Below, piece by piece: positions 27,715-36,413 of a stretch of DNA of 64,000 nucleotides; position 1 is the first letter of the stretch; each line of letters opens with the position of its first letter. Both the position numbers and the translations under genes were made by a program. The notes under the pieces were generated by a model. It saw only the letters and a list, made by a program, of their open reading frames with translations. It searched no databases and was not told the origin of the DNA. Source of the stretch: a bacterium (GTDB taxonomy: Bacteria; 4484-113; JAFGCY01); contig JAGRNT010000017.1 in assembly GCA_020440605.1 (NCBI GenBank), positions 1 to 64,000 on the forward strand, in the 5' to 3' direction.

Positions 27715-28661
27715 TGCGCGATCTGCTGCGCCAGCTGTTCCGTCATGGTTCCGGTTTCGTGGGCCTGGTGATCGTGTTCGTGGCGGTCGTGGCCGGCCTG
27801 TTCTGTGGCACGCTTTCACCCTTCAGCCCGACATACCAGTACCGTGGCCAGGAGAAGCTTCCGCCGGGCAGCGCAATCACGGCTGATGAAGCACGGCAGG
27901 CGAGCTATGCTGACAACGGCCAGCGCAGCAGCGGGACCTTCATCTGGGGTACGGACAGCAGCGGGCGCGATGTCTACAGCCGTGTGCTTCACGGGGCGCG
28001 GATCTCCCTGCTCGTCGGTGTGGTGGCGACGATTATCAACGTGCTGATCGGGCTGCTGATCGGCACGGTTTCCGGCTATTTCGGGGGCTGGACCGACACC
28101 CTGCTGATGCGCCTGACGGATACCTTCTTCGCCTTTCCCGGTGTGTTGCTGGCGATCATCATCCTCGCCACTCTCAACAATGACGAGGTGAAAAGCGTAC
28201 TGGGAAGCATCAGCGGCAGCATTGACCCCGGCATCTGGGGCCTGTTCATCGCGCTCGGGCTGACGGGCTGGACCGGGATAGCGCGTGTGATCCGCGGCAC
28301 CGTGATTTCGCTCAGGGAGAAGGAATTCATTGAGGCGGCCCGGGCCGTGGGCTGCAGCAACTCAAGAATCATCCTGCTGCACATCATCCCGAACTGTATG
28401 GCACCGTTGACGGTGCTGGCCACGATGCAGGTGGCCTACAACATCCTCAGTGAAGCGGGGCTGAGCTTCCTAGGACTGGGGATCCAGCCTCCCAATGCCA
28501 GCTGGGGCGGGATGTTGTCCACGGCGAAGAACTACTTCTACGACATGCCCTGGTGGGGAATCTTCCCGGGTCTGGCGCTGGCATTGACCGTGCTTGGTTT
28601 CAATCTGCTGGGTGATGGACTGCGCGACATTCTTGATCCGCGCATGAAGGTTCGAACCTGA
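27714..28661 (+). CDS. Peptide ABC transporter permease (DppC-like)
   Basis: 315 residues with N-terminal membrane span GSGFVGLVIVFVAVVAGLFCG and an extracytoplasmic loop containing FIWGTDSSGRDVYSRVLHGARISL, the standard DppC/OppC signature. The EAA loop is EFIEAARAVGCSNSRIILLHIIPNCMAPL, and the ending NLLGDGLRDILDPRMK is also typical. It completes the membrane part of the importer. About 170 bases later the anti-sigma operon begins. Confidence 0.92.
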   Translation: MRDLLRQLFRHGSGFVGLVIVFVAVVAGLFCGTLSPFSPTYQYRGQEKLPPGSAITADEARQASYADNGQRSSGTFIWGTDSSGRDVYSRVLHGARISLLVGVVATIINVLIGLLIGTVSGYFGGWTDTLLMRLTDTFFAFPGVLLAIIILATLNNDEVKSVLGSISGSIDPGIWGLFIALGLTGWTGIARVIRGTVISLREKEFIEAARAVGCSNSRIILLHIIPNCMAPLTVLATMQVAYNILSEAGLSFLGLGIQPPNASWGGMLSTAKNYFYDMPWWGIFPGLALALTVLGFNLLGDGLRDILDPRMKVRT

Positions 28662-28696
28662 AAATCCCCGCGTAAGTCTTACTTAATATAAGGTCA

Positions 28697-28720
28697 GTTT
28701 CACGGGAATTTGGCGGCTAT
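28697..28720 (+). promoter_or_regulatory. Second SigB-like promoter, weaker
   Basis: GTTTCA, 12 bases and GGCTAT form a partial match to the SigB/SigF consensus GTTTAA-N12-14-GGGTAT. It lies 30 bases upstream of the stronger copy. Confidence 0.4.
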
Positions 28721-28726
28721 ACGCCT

Positions 28727-28752
28727 GTTTCACCCACATATGGCCGGGGTAT
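28727..28752 (+). promoter_or_regulatory. SigB/SigF-type promoter upstream of the anti-sigma/sigma operon
   Basis: GTTTCA, exactly 14 bases and GGGTAT match the group 3 SigB/SigF consensus GTTTAA-N12-14-GGGTAT at 11 of 12 positions. It lies about 77 bases before the anti-sigma ATG, suggesting the sigma factor drives its own operon. Confidence 0.65.
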
Positions 28753-28828
28753 ATTAAGGCGTGAGGATGATGGACCGGGACCGCAGGGTTTTGTTCCAGA
28801 ATCAGTGAGACTTCCTCAGGAGAATCAA

Positions 28829-29257
28829 ATGGTGAAAGTAATGGATAACTCGGTTGAGCTCAAGGTTCCCACCAATGCGGACTACGTCTCCGTGGTGCGG
28901 CTGCTCGTCTCCGGTCTGGGCAACAGGCTGGGACTGCCGCTGGACGAACTGGAGAACCTGAAGCTCGTGATCGGGGAGGCCTTCATCACCGTGGCCGAGA
29001 AGTGTACCGGGGCCACTGGCCTGATCAATCTGCGCTGGACGCAGGATGAGTCTCACATCTCCGTTTCGATCTCCGACCCCAGCGGCAAGCACAAGAGTGT
29101 CACCAACGCCGCGAATCTGGCCGTCCTCAAGAACCTGGGTGGCGAGTATAATTCCAGCGTGATCGATGGCGTGGAGCACCTCGACATCGGTTTCGACATC
29201 AAATACCGGGAAGACAGGCCATTCATCTTCGATGACAGAACGGACGGACGAGCCTAA
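28829..29257 (+). CDS. RsbW/SpoIIAB-like anti-sigma factor (degenerate ATPase)
   Basis: 142 residues from the ATG at 28829, with AGGAG upstream. It has the small histidine-kinase-like ATPase layout of anti-sigma factors: VELKVPTNADYVSVVRLLVSGLGNRLGLPLDELENLKLVIGEAF, then strand ISVSISDPSG and a C-terminal LDIGFDI. It sits directly before and overlaps a SigB/SigF-type sigma gene by 26 bases, the usual anti-sigma/sigma pairing. The N-box Asn (expected in EAxxN) is replaced by Thr (EAFIT) and the DxGxG box is weak, so ATP binding may be impaired. Its likely role is to hold the sigma factor inactive. Confidence 0.8.
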   Translation: MVKVMDNSVELKVPTNADYVSVVRLLVSGLGNRLGLPLDELENLKLVIGEAFITVAEKCTGATGLINLRWTQDESHISVSISDPSGKHKSVTNAANLAVLKNLGGEYNSSVIDGVEHLDIGFDIKYREDRPFIFDDRTDGRA

Positions 29258-30047
29258 CCAGCTTTACGAAACTGATGACCGTGAAAGGGAGCGCGAGGAA
29301 GAGCGCGCCCTTTTCGCGCGTTACATCGCGGATCCGTCCCAGTCCAACGAAGAACTGATCGTCGAGAAGTTCAAACCCCTCGTCTACCGCATCGTCCACA
29401 AGTTCAAGTACCAGCCTGACCAGTTCGACGACCTCGTGCAGGTCGGGAGCTATGGGCTACTGCTTGCGGTACGGCGCTTCGACCTTGAATACAACTACCG
29501 CTTCTCCACCTATGCCTGGCAGACGATCCAGGGGGAGATCCAGCGCTACTTCCGTGACAAGACCTGGGCACTCAACGTGCCGCGAGACCTGAAGGAACGT
29601 TCGCTCAAGGTCTTCAACACCGTGAATGAGCTCAATGCAAACTCCGAGCAGGAGCCGACCGTCGCTGAGATCGCCACGAAGACCGGCTTCAGTGAGGAGC
29701 AGGTGCTGGAGGCGATGGAGCTCGGCAGTGCCTACCATCCGCAGAGCTTCAAGGACAATGAGCGCGAGAGCGACATCAGCTTCAGCATGTCCGATGACGG
29801 TTCTGCAAGTGCCAGCCATGACCTGAACAGCACCAAGCGCGGGATCTTCTGGGAGAGCATCCTCTCCAACCTGACTGAAACGGAGAGCAAGGTGGTCAAG
29901 CTCTATTTCTTTGAGCAGAAGACCCAGAAGGAAATCGCCGACATCCTCGTCACGAGCCAGATGAATGTCTCGCGCCTGACGCGCAAGGCACTCGGCAAGC
30001 TGCGCGGGATGCTGGCACCCGAGGACCTCGAAAACCTCGCAATGTGA
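29232..30047 (+). CDS. SigB/SigF/SigG-family RNA polymerase sigma factor
   Basis: 271 residues from the ATG at 29232. It has regions 2, 3 and 4: ELIVEKFKPLVYRIVHKFKYQPDQFDDLVQVGSYGLLLAVRRFD (2.1-2.2), YNYRFSTYAWQTIQGEIQRYFRDKTWALNVPRDLKE (2.3-2.4), and SKVVKLYFFEQKTQKEIADILVTSQMNVSRLTRKALGKLR (region 4 helix-turn-helix). This is the group 3 stress/sporulation type seen in SigB and SigF. The overlap with the anti-sigma gene suggests coupled translation. The SigB-like promoter upstream points to autoregulation. No anti-anti-sigma gene is in the window. Confidence 0.93.
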   Translation: MTERTDEPNQLYETDDREREREEERALFARYIADPSQSNEELIVEKFKPLVYRIVHKFKYQPDQFDDLVQVGSYGLLLAVRRFDLEYNYRFSTYAWQTIQGEIQRYFRDKTWALNVPRDLKERSLKVFNTVNELNANSEQEPTVAEIATKTGFSEEQVLEAMELGSAYHPQSFKDNERESDISFSMSDDGSASASHDLNSTKRGIFWESILSNLTETESKVVKLYFFEQKTQKEIADILVTSQMNVSRLTRKALGKLRGMLAPEDLENLAM

Positions 30048-30067
30048 AACCTGCGGACCTGTTCCGC

Positions 30068-30073
30068 TATAAT
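30068..30073 (+). promoter_or_regulatory. -10 box, near-leaderless start
   Basis: A perfect TATAAT is followed by 8 bases and a GTG. The mRNA would have a leader of only about 1 to 2 bases. Confidence 0.6.
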
Positions 30074-30081
30074 CCTATTCA

Positions 30082-32064
30082 GTGGAAAGATTCTTCCTAA
30101 ATCCGCTCGCACTGGCCTGGGGGGCGCTCGCCGGCGGAATCATCCTGCTCTATATCCTCAAGCTCAAGCGCGTCAAGGTTGATGTCAGCTCGACTCTGCT
30201 CTGGGAGCAGGCCCTGGCCGACTTCCGGGCAAATGCCCCCTGGCAGAAGCTGCGGCGCAACCTGCTGATGATCCTGCAGATCATCGCGCTGATCCTGCTG
30301 GCCCTGGCATTGTCCCGGCCCTTCATGTTTGACAACTTCGTTGAGCGCGGCAAGACGATCTTCGTGATCGATGCCAGCGCTTCGATGCTGGCCCGCGACG
30401 GCAGTCCGGACCGGCTGGCGGATGCCCTGCGGCTGGCTGATGATGCCGTGACCGGCTTCCCGCGCGGTGCCGAGGGCATGGTGGTCGTGGCCGGTCCCCA
30501 GAGCCCGATCACGCTCAGCGGCTTCACAGGCAACAAGAGCACACTTAAGAAGGCGATCTCGCGCGCCCGGGACTATGCCGGAGGCCAGGCCGATCTGGAC
30601 AGTGCGATGCGCTTCTGTTCATCTCTCTCCGAGCGCGACGGCGGTCTGCAGGTCGTGATCTTCTCCGACGGGGCCGTGGAGGACCTCAGCCCGGACAGCA
30701 CCACCGATCTGCAGATTCGCTTCTTCCCGGTGGGTTCCAGCGCTGACAATGTGGCGATCGTCGGTGCCGGGGCGCGGCTCAATCCGCTCAGCGGCTTCTA
30801 TGAACTGTTCGTTGCGGTGCACAACTTCTACGGGACTCAGCAGGAATTCTCGCTGACCCTGTTTCGCAATGATGTTGACAGCGTGAGCGAGGAAGTCAGC
30901 CTGCGGCCAGGCCAGCGCCGTGAGATCGTGATTGACCAGGTGCCGTATTTCCCCGATCCGCTGAAGGTCGAGATTGACATTGAGGACACTCTGCGCGAGG
31001 ACAACGAGGCCTGGATCGTGCTGCCGCAGCGTCCACGCTACAAGGTTGCGCTCTGCTCCCAGGGTGACAGCATCCTGCTCCGGGCGCTGATGCAGAGCCT
31101 GCCGGACATTGACTACTTCGAGTATGACGGCAGCAGCTTCACGCAGATCATCACCGCTGACAGCGGCGAGAGCATTGACGACGGCCAGCCTGTCAGCACC
31201 GACATGGATGTCTGGGTGGTGGAGGGTGATGCGCCATTCGTTGCCGACCCTTCGGACAGCTACCTGTTCATCAACAGCACGGCCAGCCCGCTGCTGCCGG
31301 TGGAGGCGGGGGCGGAGGTCCAGAAGGACTATCAGGCGGATCCGCCGGTCTATCTGGCCGTGGTCGGCGAAAGCGTCACGCATCCGATCACGCGCATCGC
31401 GCGTTTCAACACGCTCAACCTCAACAGCCAGCGCCGCGTGCAGCTCAAGCCCTATGCGCGCAGCATCATTGACACGAGCGAGGGGCCGCTGGTGGTCGAA
31501 GGTGACAACAACGGCCAGCGCACGGTCTATCTCGCCTTCGACATCTACGACAGCAACTTCCCGGTGCTCAGCGCCTTCCCCCTGTTCATGATGGATACGA
31601 TCACCTACCTCGGCCAGGGCAGCGCAGGGAGTGCCGGCAACGGCATCAGCGCCGGGTTGACGGCGGAGCTGCTGGCACCGGTCGAGGCAGTGAGCTACCG
31701 CCTGCGCATGCCGGATGGCAGCGAGGAAACGGTGCCGCTCAATTCACGGCGCTTCGCGATCAGTGACACACGGCGCACGGGGATCTATGAGGTCAGCTAT
31801 CTGGATGATGCCGGAGGCCTGATCAGCGAGAGCCTGCTGCCGGTCAGCCTCGTCAATGAGTTCGAGAGCAACATCGCTCCGGCGCAGACGATCCGTACGA
31901 AGAATGCGGAGGAGTTCCTCGCCAGCAACGGCACGGAAAGCCTCGGGGAGATCCGCGGCGTGCAGGAAGTGATGCGCAACCGCGAGTTCTATCCCTGGAT
32001 CATCGGCATCGTGCTGCTACTGATCAGTCTCGAGTGGTATCTCTACCACACGCGGATCTTCTGA
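30082..32064 (+). CDS. BatA/VWA-domain membrane protein
   Basis: 660 residues, GTG start. The N-terminus has two membrane spans with the BatA pattern (LNPLALAWGALAGGIILLYILKLK, then WQKLRRNLLMILQIIALILLALALSRP). A von Willebrand A domain follows with MIDAS motif DASAS near residue 97 and FSDGAVEDL. A large extracytoplasmic region and a final membrane span (WIIGIVLLLISLEWYLY) complete it. Such proteins are often encoded with MoxR ATPases and DUF58 proteins; a DUF58 gene lies about 4 kb away but no MoxR is seen. It may serve as an envelope assembly or chaperone factor. The gene ends directly against lpxC on the other strand. Confidence 0.85.
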   Translation: MERFFLNPLALAWGALAGGIILLYILKLKRVKVDVSSTLLWEQALADFRANAPWQKLRRNLLMILQIIALILLALALSRPFMFDNFVERGKTIFVIDASASMLARDGSPDRLADALRLADDAVTGFPRGAEGMVVVAGPQSPITLSGFTGNKSTLKKAISRARDYAGGQADLDSAMRFCSSLSERDGGLQVVIFSDGAVEDLSPDSTTDLQIRFFPVGSSADNVAIVGAGARLNPLSGFYELFVAVHNFYGTQQEFSLTLFRNDVDSVSEEVSLRPGQRREIVIDQVPYFPDPLKVEIDIEDTLREDNEAWIVLPQRPRYKVALCSQGDSILLRALMQSLPDIDYFEYDGSSFTQIITADSGESIDDGQPVSTDMDVWVVEGDAPFVADPSDSYLFINSTASPLLPVEAGAEVQKDYQADPPVYLAVVGESVTHPITRIARFNTLNLNSQRRVQLKPYARSIIDTSEGPLVVEGDNNGQRTVYLAFDIYDSNFPVLSAFPLFMMDTITYLGQGSAGSAGNGISAGLTAELLAPVEAVSYRLRMPDGSEETVPLNSRRFAISDTRRTGIYEVSYLDDAGGLISESLLPVSLVNEFESNIAPAQTIRTKNAEEFLASNGTESLGEIRGVQEVMRNREFYPWIIGIVLLLISLEWYLYHTRIF

Positions 32065-32913
32065 TCAGCCGCGCTGCCCGCCGCTGCGCGCCGTTTCATA
32101 CATCCCCATCAGCTGCCTGGCCAGTTCGCGGTTGAGCTTGTGCCCGCTCAGGTGCGCCGTGATGTCCGCCTGCCAGTCAAAGGGCAGGATGTAGAGATCG
32201 CCCAGCAGATCCAGCACCTTGTGGCGCGCGAATTCATTGCTGAAGAACAGCGGCTTGTTGGGCTGGCCATTGCGCAGCACGAGGGCGTCCTCCTCATGCT
32301 CATTGTGCAGGAAGCCGGCACTGCGGGCCAGCTGGGCCTCACGCTCCGTGATGAAGGTCCGCGCCGGCAGCAGTTCGTTGACAGCCATGCCGCGGTCCAG
32401 CTCAGAGACGTAGAGCTGCTCGCCGAGTTCCGGATGGGCGAAGCTGTAGCTGATGCGCAGTTCGTCGCAGGGGGCAAGGCGGATGTAGCTCTCGCCATCG
32501 TTGATTTCCAGCACTTCGCCGATTGTCAGCAGCGGACGCTGGATCCCGAGTGATTCATCCGGCACCGCGGCGATAGCGTCATACAGGCTGGCGGCACCGC
32601 CGTCGTGGTTGGGAAGCTCCGGCCCATCAACGTGGATCTCCGCGCTGTCAATCCCGGCGGCCCAGAGTGCGGCCTGGATATGCTCAGTGACTGCCAGGCT
32701 CAGGCGGCCATTGCTGAGCACCGTGCAATTGGGCTGCTCATGGAAATTCTGCACCACGGCTTCGATGGGCTGGCCTTCTCGGTAGTAGGTCAGGCCGCTG
32801 CCTTCATAGCGCGGGACGATCACCGCCCGGCAGTTCAGACCGCTGAACAGGCCGCGGCCCTCGATCACGACGGGTTCGCTGACGGTTGCCGAATGCATCT
32901 TGCTCTCCATCAT
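32065..32913 (-). CDS. lpxC: UDP-3-O-acyl-N-acetylglucosamine deacetylase LpxC
   Basis: 282 residues, slightly shorter than the Escherichia coli enzyme. LpxC catalyses the committed step of lipid A synthesis. Motifs include VIEGRGLFSGLNC near the N-terminus, LAVTEHIQAALWAAGID (first zinc His), HDGGAASLYDAI, ARTFITEREAQLARSAGFL, EFARHKVLDLLGDLYIL (HxxxD zinc ligands) and HLSGHKLN (catalytic His). The ATG overlaps the stop of the SNF2 gene upstream. Its presence implies a lipopolysaccharide-containing outer membrane, although other lpx genes are not in the window. Confidence 0.95.
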   Translation of the reverse strand: MMESKMHSATVSEPVVIEGRGLFSGLNCRAVIVPRYEGSGLTYYREGQPIEAVVQNFHEQPNCTVLSNGRLSLAVTEHIQAALWAAGIDSAEIHVDGPELPNHDGGAASLYDAIAAVPDESLGIQRPLLTIGEVLEINDGESYIRLAPCDELRISYSFAHPELGEQLYVSELDRGMAVNELLPARTFITEREAQLARSAGFLHNEHEEDALVLRNGQPNKPLFFSNEFARHKVLDLLGDLYILPFDWQADITAHLSGHKLNRELARQLMGMYETARSGGQRG

Positions 32914-35120
32914 CTGACCAGCTCCCTCAGCAGCTCCCGCATGGATCGCGGGGACATTGACGCGCCGGATATGTTGCGCGGGTCAGATATGTTACCGAAT
33001 ACATCATCAAACAGGCTCTTCTTCTCGCTGAGGATCCTGACCAGTCTTTCCTCAACAGTATTACGGCAGATCATGTTGACTACAAATACAGTTTGCTTCT
33101 GGCCCAGGCGATGGGCGCGGGCCACACGCTGATCAAGCTTTGCCGGGTTGAAGGGCAGGTCATAGTTGATCACCATCGAGGCGCTCTGCAGGTTGAGGCC
33201 TGTGCCGCCGGCATCCGTGGAGAGGAAGATCCGGTCCTCGCCGCGCTGGAAGCGCTCCACGAGCTGCTGGCGCTCCTCGGCCTTCAGTCCGCCGTGCAGG
33301 AAGCCGCAGCTGTAGCCGCGTGATGTCAGCAGGCGCAGGATGATTTCGCCCATGCGCGTCCACTGCGTGAAGATGATCACCTGGCGGTCGAGGGTGCTGA
33401 CCTCATCCTCAAGGATCGCCTCCAGCTCATTGAGCTTCTGGCTGCTGGTGTACTGCGGGTCGATCAGTTCCGGGCTGTCGCAGACCTCGCGCAAGCGCTG
33501 CAGCAGCACCATCGCGTTCTGGGTATGGGTACTGTCCCAGGCTTCCTGGCTGAGCATCTCGCGGGCCTCGCCACGCAGTTCGCGGTAGATGCCCTTCTGC
33601 TCATCGGTCAGCTCCAGGCGGGCGTAGCTGGTCACGAGCGGCGGCAGATCCTCGAGGGCCTCTTCTTTGGTGCGGCGCAGGGTGATCCCGGCGATCTTGC
33701 GGGCCACTTCCTCGACATGGCGGTAACCCTTGATGCTGCCGAACTGGTCGGTGAGCACGTAGCGGTCGCGGAAGGAGATCGGGTTTTTGCCAAGGGCGCG
33801 GTCGTCAACGAACTTGAGGATCGTGAACAGTTCCATCAGCTGGTTCTCGAGCGGAGTGCCGGTCAGCACGAAGACGTTGGCAGCAGGGATCGAGAACACC
33901 GCCTGAGCGGTCTTGGTGCGGAAGTTCTTGACGCGCTGGGCCTCATCGAGGATCAGGAGCTGCGGGGCCAGTTTGGTAAGCTGCTCGATGTCGCGGTGCA
34001 CCAGCTCATAGTTGATCACACTGAAGAATGGCGTGTCGTCAACCCCGAGCAAGCCGCCGGCACCTGCTGCATCGTAGATCGCCTGGCGCTCCTGCTTCGT
34101 GCCGCCGATCACCTGCACGCGCTCGCCGGTGAACTTGCTGATCTCGGCCTGCCACTGGTACTTGAGCGAGGAGGGACAGACCACAAGCACACGCTGCACT
34201 TCGCCGAGCTGCTTCAGATAGAGCGCGCCGCTCATGGCCTGCAGGGTCTTGCCAAGCCCCATGTCGTCAGCCAGCAGGGCCCGGCGGTTGTGCACGAGGA
34301 AGCCCACGCCTTCACGCTGGTAGCCGTAGAGCTCGGCCCGCAGCTTGCCGTTCAGCACATTGGCAACGGATTGCTCATAGCCGGGATCGGAGCAGACCCG
34401 GCGCAGGGCATGGTAGTGCTGCACGATTTCGGCAATCCCGGGGTCGACACGCAGCCATGCTCCGGCCTGTTCCAGGCTGTCCAGCAGCTGCTGCAGGGCG
34501 GTGGGATCCTGCACGGTATGCACGCGGTCGATAGCCGGGCTGAGGATCCGCTGCAGTTCAACATTCAGGAACTGCGGGGTGTGGTAGACCTGAATCTGGC
34601 GGAAGAAGCTCAGACTGGGTTCAATGCTCAGGGCATCAGAGGCGAAGTGTTTCAGAGCCGGTACGAAGTCCGGGGTGAAGCGCACATTCGAGGCATGCCG
34701 GCGCAGCAGCTTTTCCACGCGCCAGATGTCATGGTTGTGCAGCAGCTTGCCCTCGGCATCGCAGTACTGCGTGCGGATCTGCCGGATACGCGGGGCGGTG
34801 TCAGCCACGGCGGGGTGCACATGGAAACTGGCAACGCCCTCCGCCACCGCGCCGTGGATCAGCACGCTGAAGCGCTTCATCTCCTCGTCATAGAAGGCAT
34901 TGAGCGCGGCCCAGTCAGTGCCTTCGAAGGTCTTCTGGGCATTGACCTCGGCCAGCTCACGCAGCAATTCCGGCCAGGCGGAGATTTCCTTCAGGGCATT
35001 CCAGTTGCTGAAGTGGCTGTTGATCACGCTACGGATGCGCGCGGGCAGGTACTTGCGGTTGCCGCGGAACACCACGGTCCGACCGTCCCTGCCACCGATC
35101 TCCAGCCTGGCTCCTGCCAC
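32910..35120 (-). CDS. SNF2-family DNA-dependent ATPase/helicase
   Basis: 736 residues from a GTG at 35120. Helicase motifs are complete: I LLADDMGLGKTLQAM, II LDEAQRVKN, III LTGTPLEN, then HGGLKAEERQQLVERFQ, FLSTDAGGTGLNLQSA and VI QRVARAHRLGQ. The first 230 residues are a separate alpha-helical domain I do not recognise. SNF2 proteins move along DNA to remodel protein-DNA complexes; bacterial members affect transcription or repair. A TATAAT lies 8 bases before the GTG. The gene overlaps lpxC by 4 bases, so the two are co-transcribed, an unexpected pairing. Confidence 0.92.
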   Translation of the reverse strand: MAGARLEIGGRDGRTVVFRGNRKYLPARIRSVINSHFSNWNALKEISAWPELLRELAEVNAQKTFEGTDWAALNAFYDEEMKRFSVLIHGAVAEGVASFHVHPAVADTAPRIRQIRTQYCDAEGKLLHNHDIWRVEKLLRRHASNVRFTPDFVPALKHFASDALSIEPSLSFFRQIQVYHTPQFLNVELQRILSPAIDRVHTVQDPTALQQLLDSLEQAGAWLRVDPGIAEIVQHYHALRRVCSDPGYEQSVANVLNGKLRAELYGYQREGVGFLVHNRRALLADDMGLGKTLQAMSGALYLKQLGEVQRVLVVCPSSLKYQWQAEISKFTGERVQVIGGTKQERQAIYDAAGAGGLLGVDDTPFFSVINYELVHRDIEQLTKLAPQLLILDEAQRVKNFRTKTAQAVFSIPAANVFVLTGTPLENQLMELFTILKFVDDRALGKNPISFRDRYVLTDQFGSIKGYRHVEEVARKIAGITLRRTKEEALEDLPPLVTSYARLELTDEQKGIYRELRGEAREMLSQEAWDSTHTQNAMVLLQRLREVCDSPELIDPQYTSSQKLNELEAILEDEVSTLDRQVIIFTQWTRMGEIILRLLTSRGYSCGFLHGGLKAEERQQLVERFQRGEDRIFLSTDAGGTGLNLQSASMVINYDLPFNPAKLDQRVARAHRLGQKQTVFVVNMICRNTVEERLVRILSEKKSLFDDVFGNISDPRNISGASMSPRSMRELLRELVR

Positions 35121-35128
35121 GACCCGTT

Positions 35129-35134
35129 ATTATA
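35129..35134 (-). promoter_or_regulatory. -10 box, near-leaderless SNF2-lpxC operon
   Basis: A perfect TATAAT on the minus strand is followed by 8 bases and the GTG start. Confidence 0.6.
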
Positions 35135-35195
35135 GCTTACATCCGTTTAGTACGCTCAGCGCTGCCGCTGCGTCTACAGTTGGCACGGTTCGCGC

Positions 35196-35201
35196 TAGAA
35201 T
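35196..35201 (+). promoter_or_regulatory. -10 box, leaderless M20 hydrolase gene
   Basis: TAGAAT is followed by exactly 6 bases and ATG. Confidence 0.6.
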
Positions 35202-35207
35202 CAAGGG

Positions 35208-36410
35208 ATGTCAGCAATACAGCATCCCCTGCTTCCCGAAGTCAATCTTGACGACGTGACCCGCAGCCTGCACGGCGAAGTCGTCAGCAACCGCCGCTAC
35301 CTGCATGAGCATCCCGAGGTCGGGATGGAGACGCATGAGACGGCGCAGTACATTGAGCAGCAGCTCAGCAAATATGGACTGGAATCGAATCGCTGCGCCG
35401 AGACCGGCGTGATCAGCATGATTGACAGTGGACAGGCCGGACCGACCGTGATGCTGCGTGCGGACATTGATGCGCTGCCGATCACGGAGGAGAACACGCA
35501 TGAGTATGTCTCGCAGAACGTGGGGCGGATGCATGCCTGCGGACATGACACCCATACCGCGATGCAGCTCGCCGTCAGCCGCCGGCTGAAGGAGGAGGGC
35601 ATTTCCCGCGGACGGATCAAGCTGCTGTATCAGCCCGGCGAGGAAGGGCACCACGGCGCACAGAAGATGATCGCTGACAACGCCCTGAAGGGGCCGGGCG
35701 TGGATGTCTGCTACGGCCAGCACATCTGGGCCGGCTGCCCGACGGGCCAGATACAGATCAGTGCCGGTCCGGTGATGGCGGCGGTGGACACCGTGCACAT
35801 CGTGATCCACGGCAAGGGCACGCATGCGGCCTTCCCGCATGGTGGCAACGATCCGATCTACTGCGGGGCGCAGATCGTCACGGCGCTGCAGAGCATCGTC
35901 TCGCGCAACATCGACCCGCTCAAGAGCGCAGTGATCACGGTCAGCGAGTTCCACGCCGGCACCGCCCACAACATCATCCCGCCGTTTGCAAAGCTGACCA
36001 TGAGCGTGCGCGTATTCGAGCGCGATGTGCACCAGATCCTGAAGCGCCGGATCCACGAAGTGGTGAACGGCATCGCCGACAGTCTCGGTTGCAATGCCGA
36101 CATCGACTACTCCCATGAGCAGGTGGCAACGGTCAACGACGCGCGCGTGGCGGAGCTGGTGCGTGAGGAGGCCATCGCCATCGTCGGCGCTGCCAACGTG
36201 ACTGATGACCAGCAGACGATGGGTGCCGAGGACTTCAGCGACTTCCTCGCCGAGGTGCCTGGGGCCTTCGCCTTCATTGGTGCAGCCAGCATCGAGAAGG
36301 AGTGCATCTACCCGCACCACCATCCGAAGTTCAACATTGACGAGGATGCGATGGCCATCGGCAACGAGCTGATGTACCGCGTGGCCAAGAGGCTGCTCGC
36401 CGAGTACTAG
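35208..36410 (+). CDS. M20-family amidohydrolase (N-acyl amino acid hydrolase type)
   Basis: 400 residues of the M20D zinc hydrolases, like hippurate hydrolase, N-acetyl-diaminopimelate deacetylase or IAA-amino acid hydrolase. Motifs: RRYLHEHPEVGMETHETAQYIEQQL, MLRADIDALPI, MHACGHDTHTAMQL (metal-binding Cys/His), LLYQPGEEGHHGAQKMI (catalytic Glu pair), and a C-terminal FSDFLAEVPGAFAFIGA. It cleaves acyl groups from amino acids or related amides in the cytoplasm. The substrate cannot be told from sequence. The DUF58 gene starts 3 bases after its stop. Confidence 0.92.
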   Translation: MSAIQHPLLPEVNLDDVTRSLHGEVVSNRRYLHEHPEVGMETHETAQYIEQQLSKYGLESNRCAETGVISMIDSGQAGPTVMLRADIDALPITEENTHEYVSQNVGRMHACGHDTHTAMQLAVSRRLKEEGISRGRIKLLYQPGEEGHHGAQKMIADNALKGPGVDVCYGQHIWAGCPTGQIQISAGPVMAAVDTVHIVIHGKGTHAAFPHGGNDPIYCGAQIVTALQSIVSRNIDPLKSAVITVSEFHAGTAHNIIPPFAKLTMSVRVFERDVHQILKRRIHEVVNGIADSLGCNADIDYSHEQVATVNDARVAELVREEAIAIVGAANVTDDQQTMGAEDFSDFLAEVPGAFAFIGAASIEKECIYPHHHPKFNIDEDAMAIGNELMYRVAKRLLAEY

Positions 36411-36413
36411 GCC

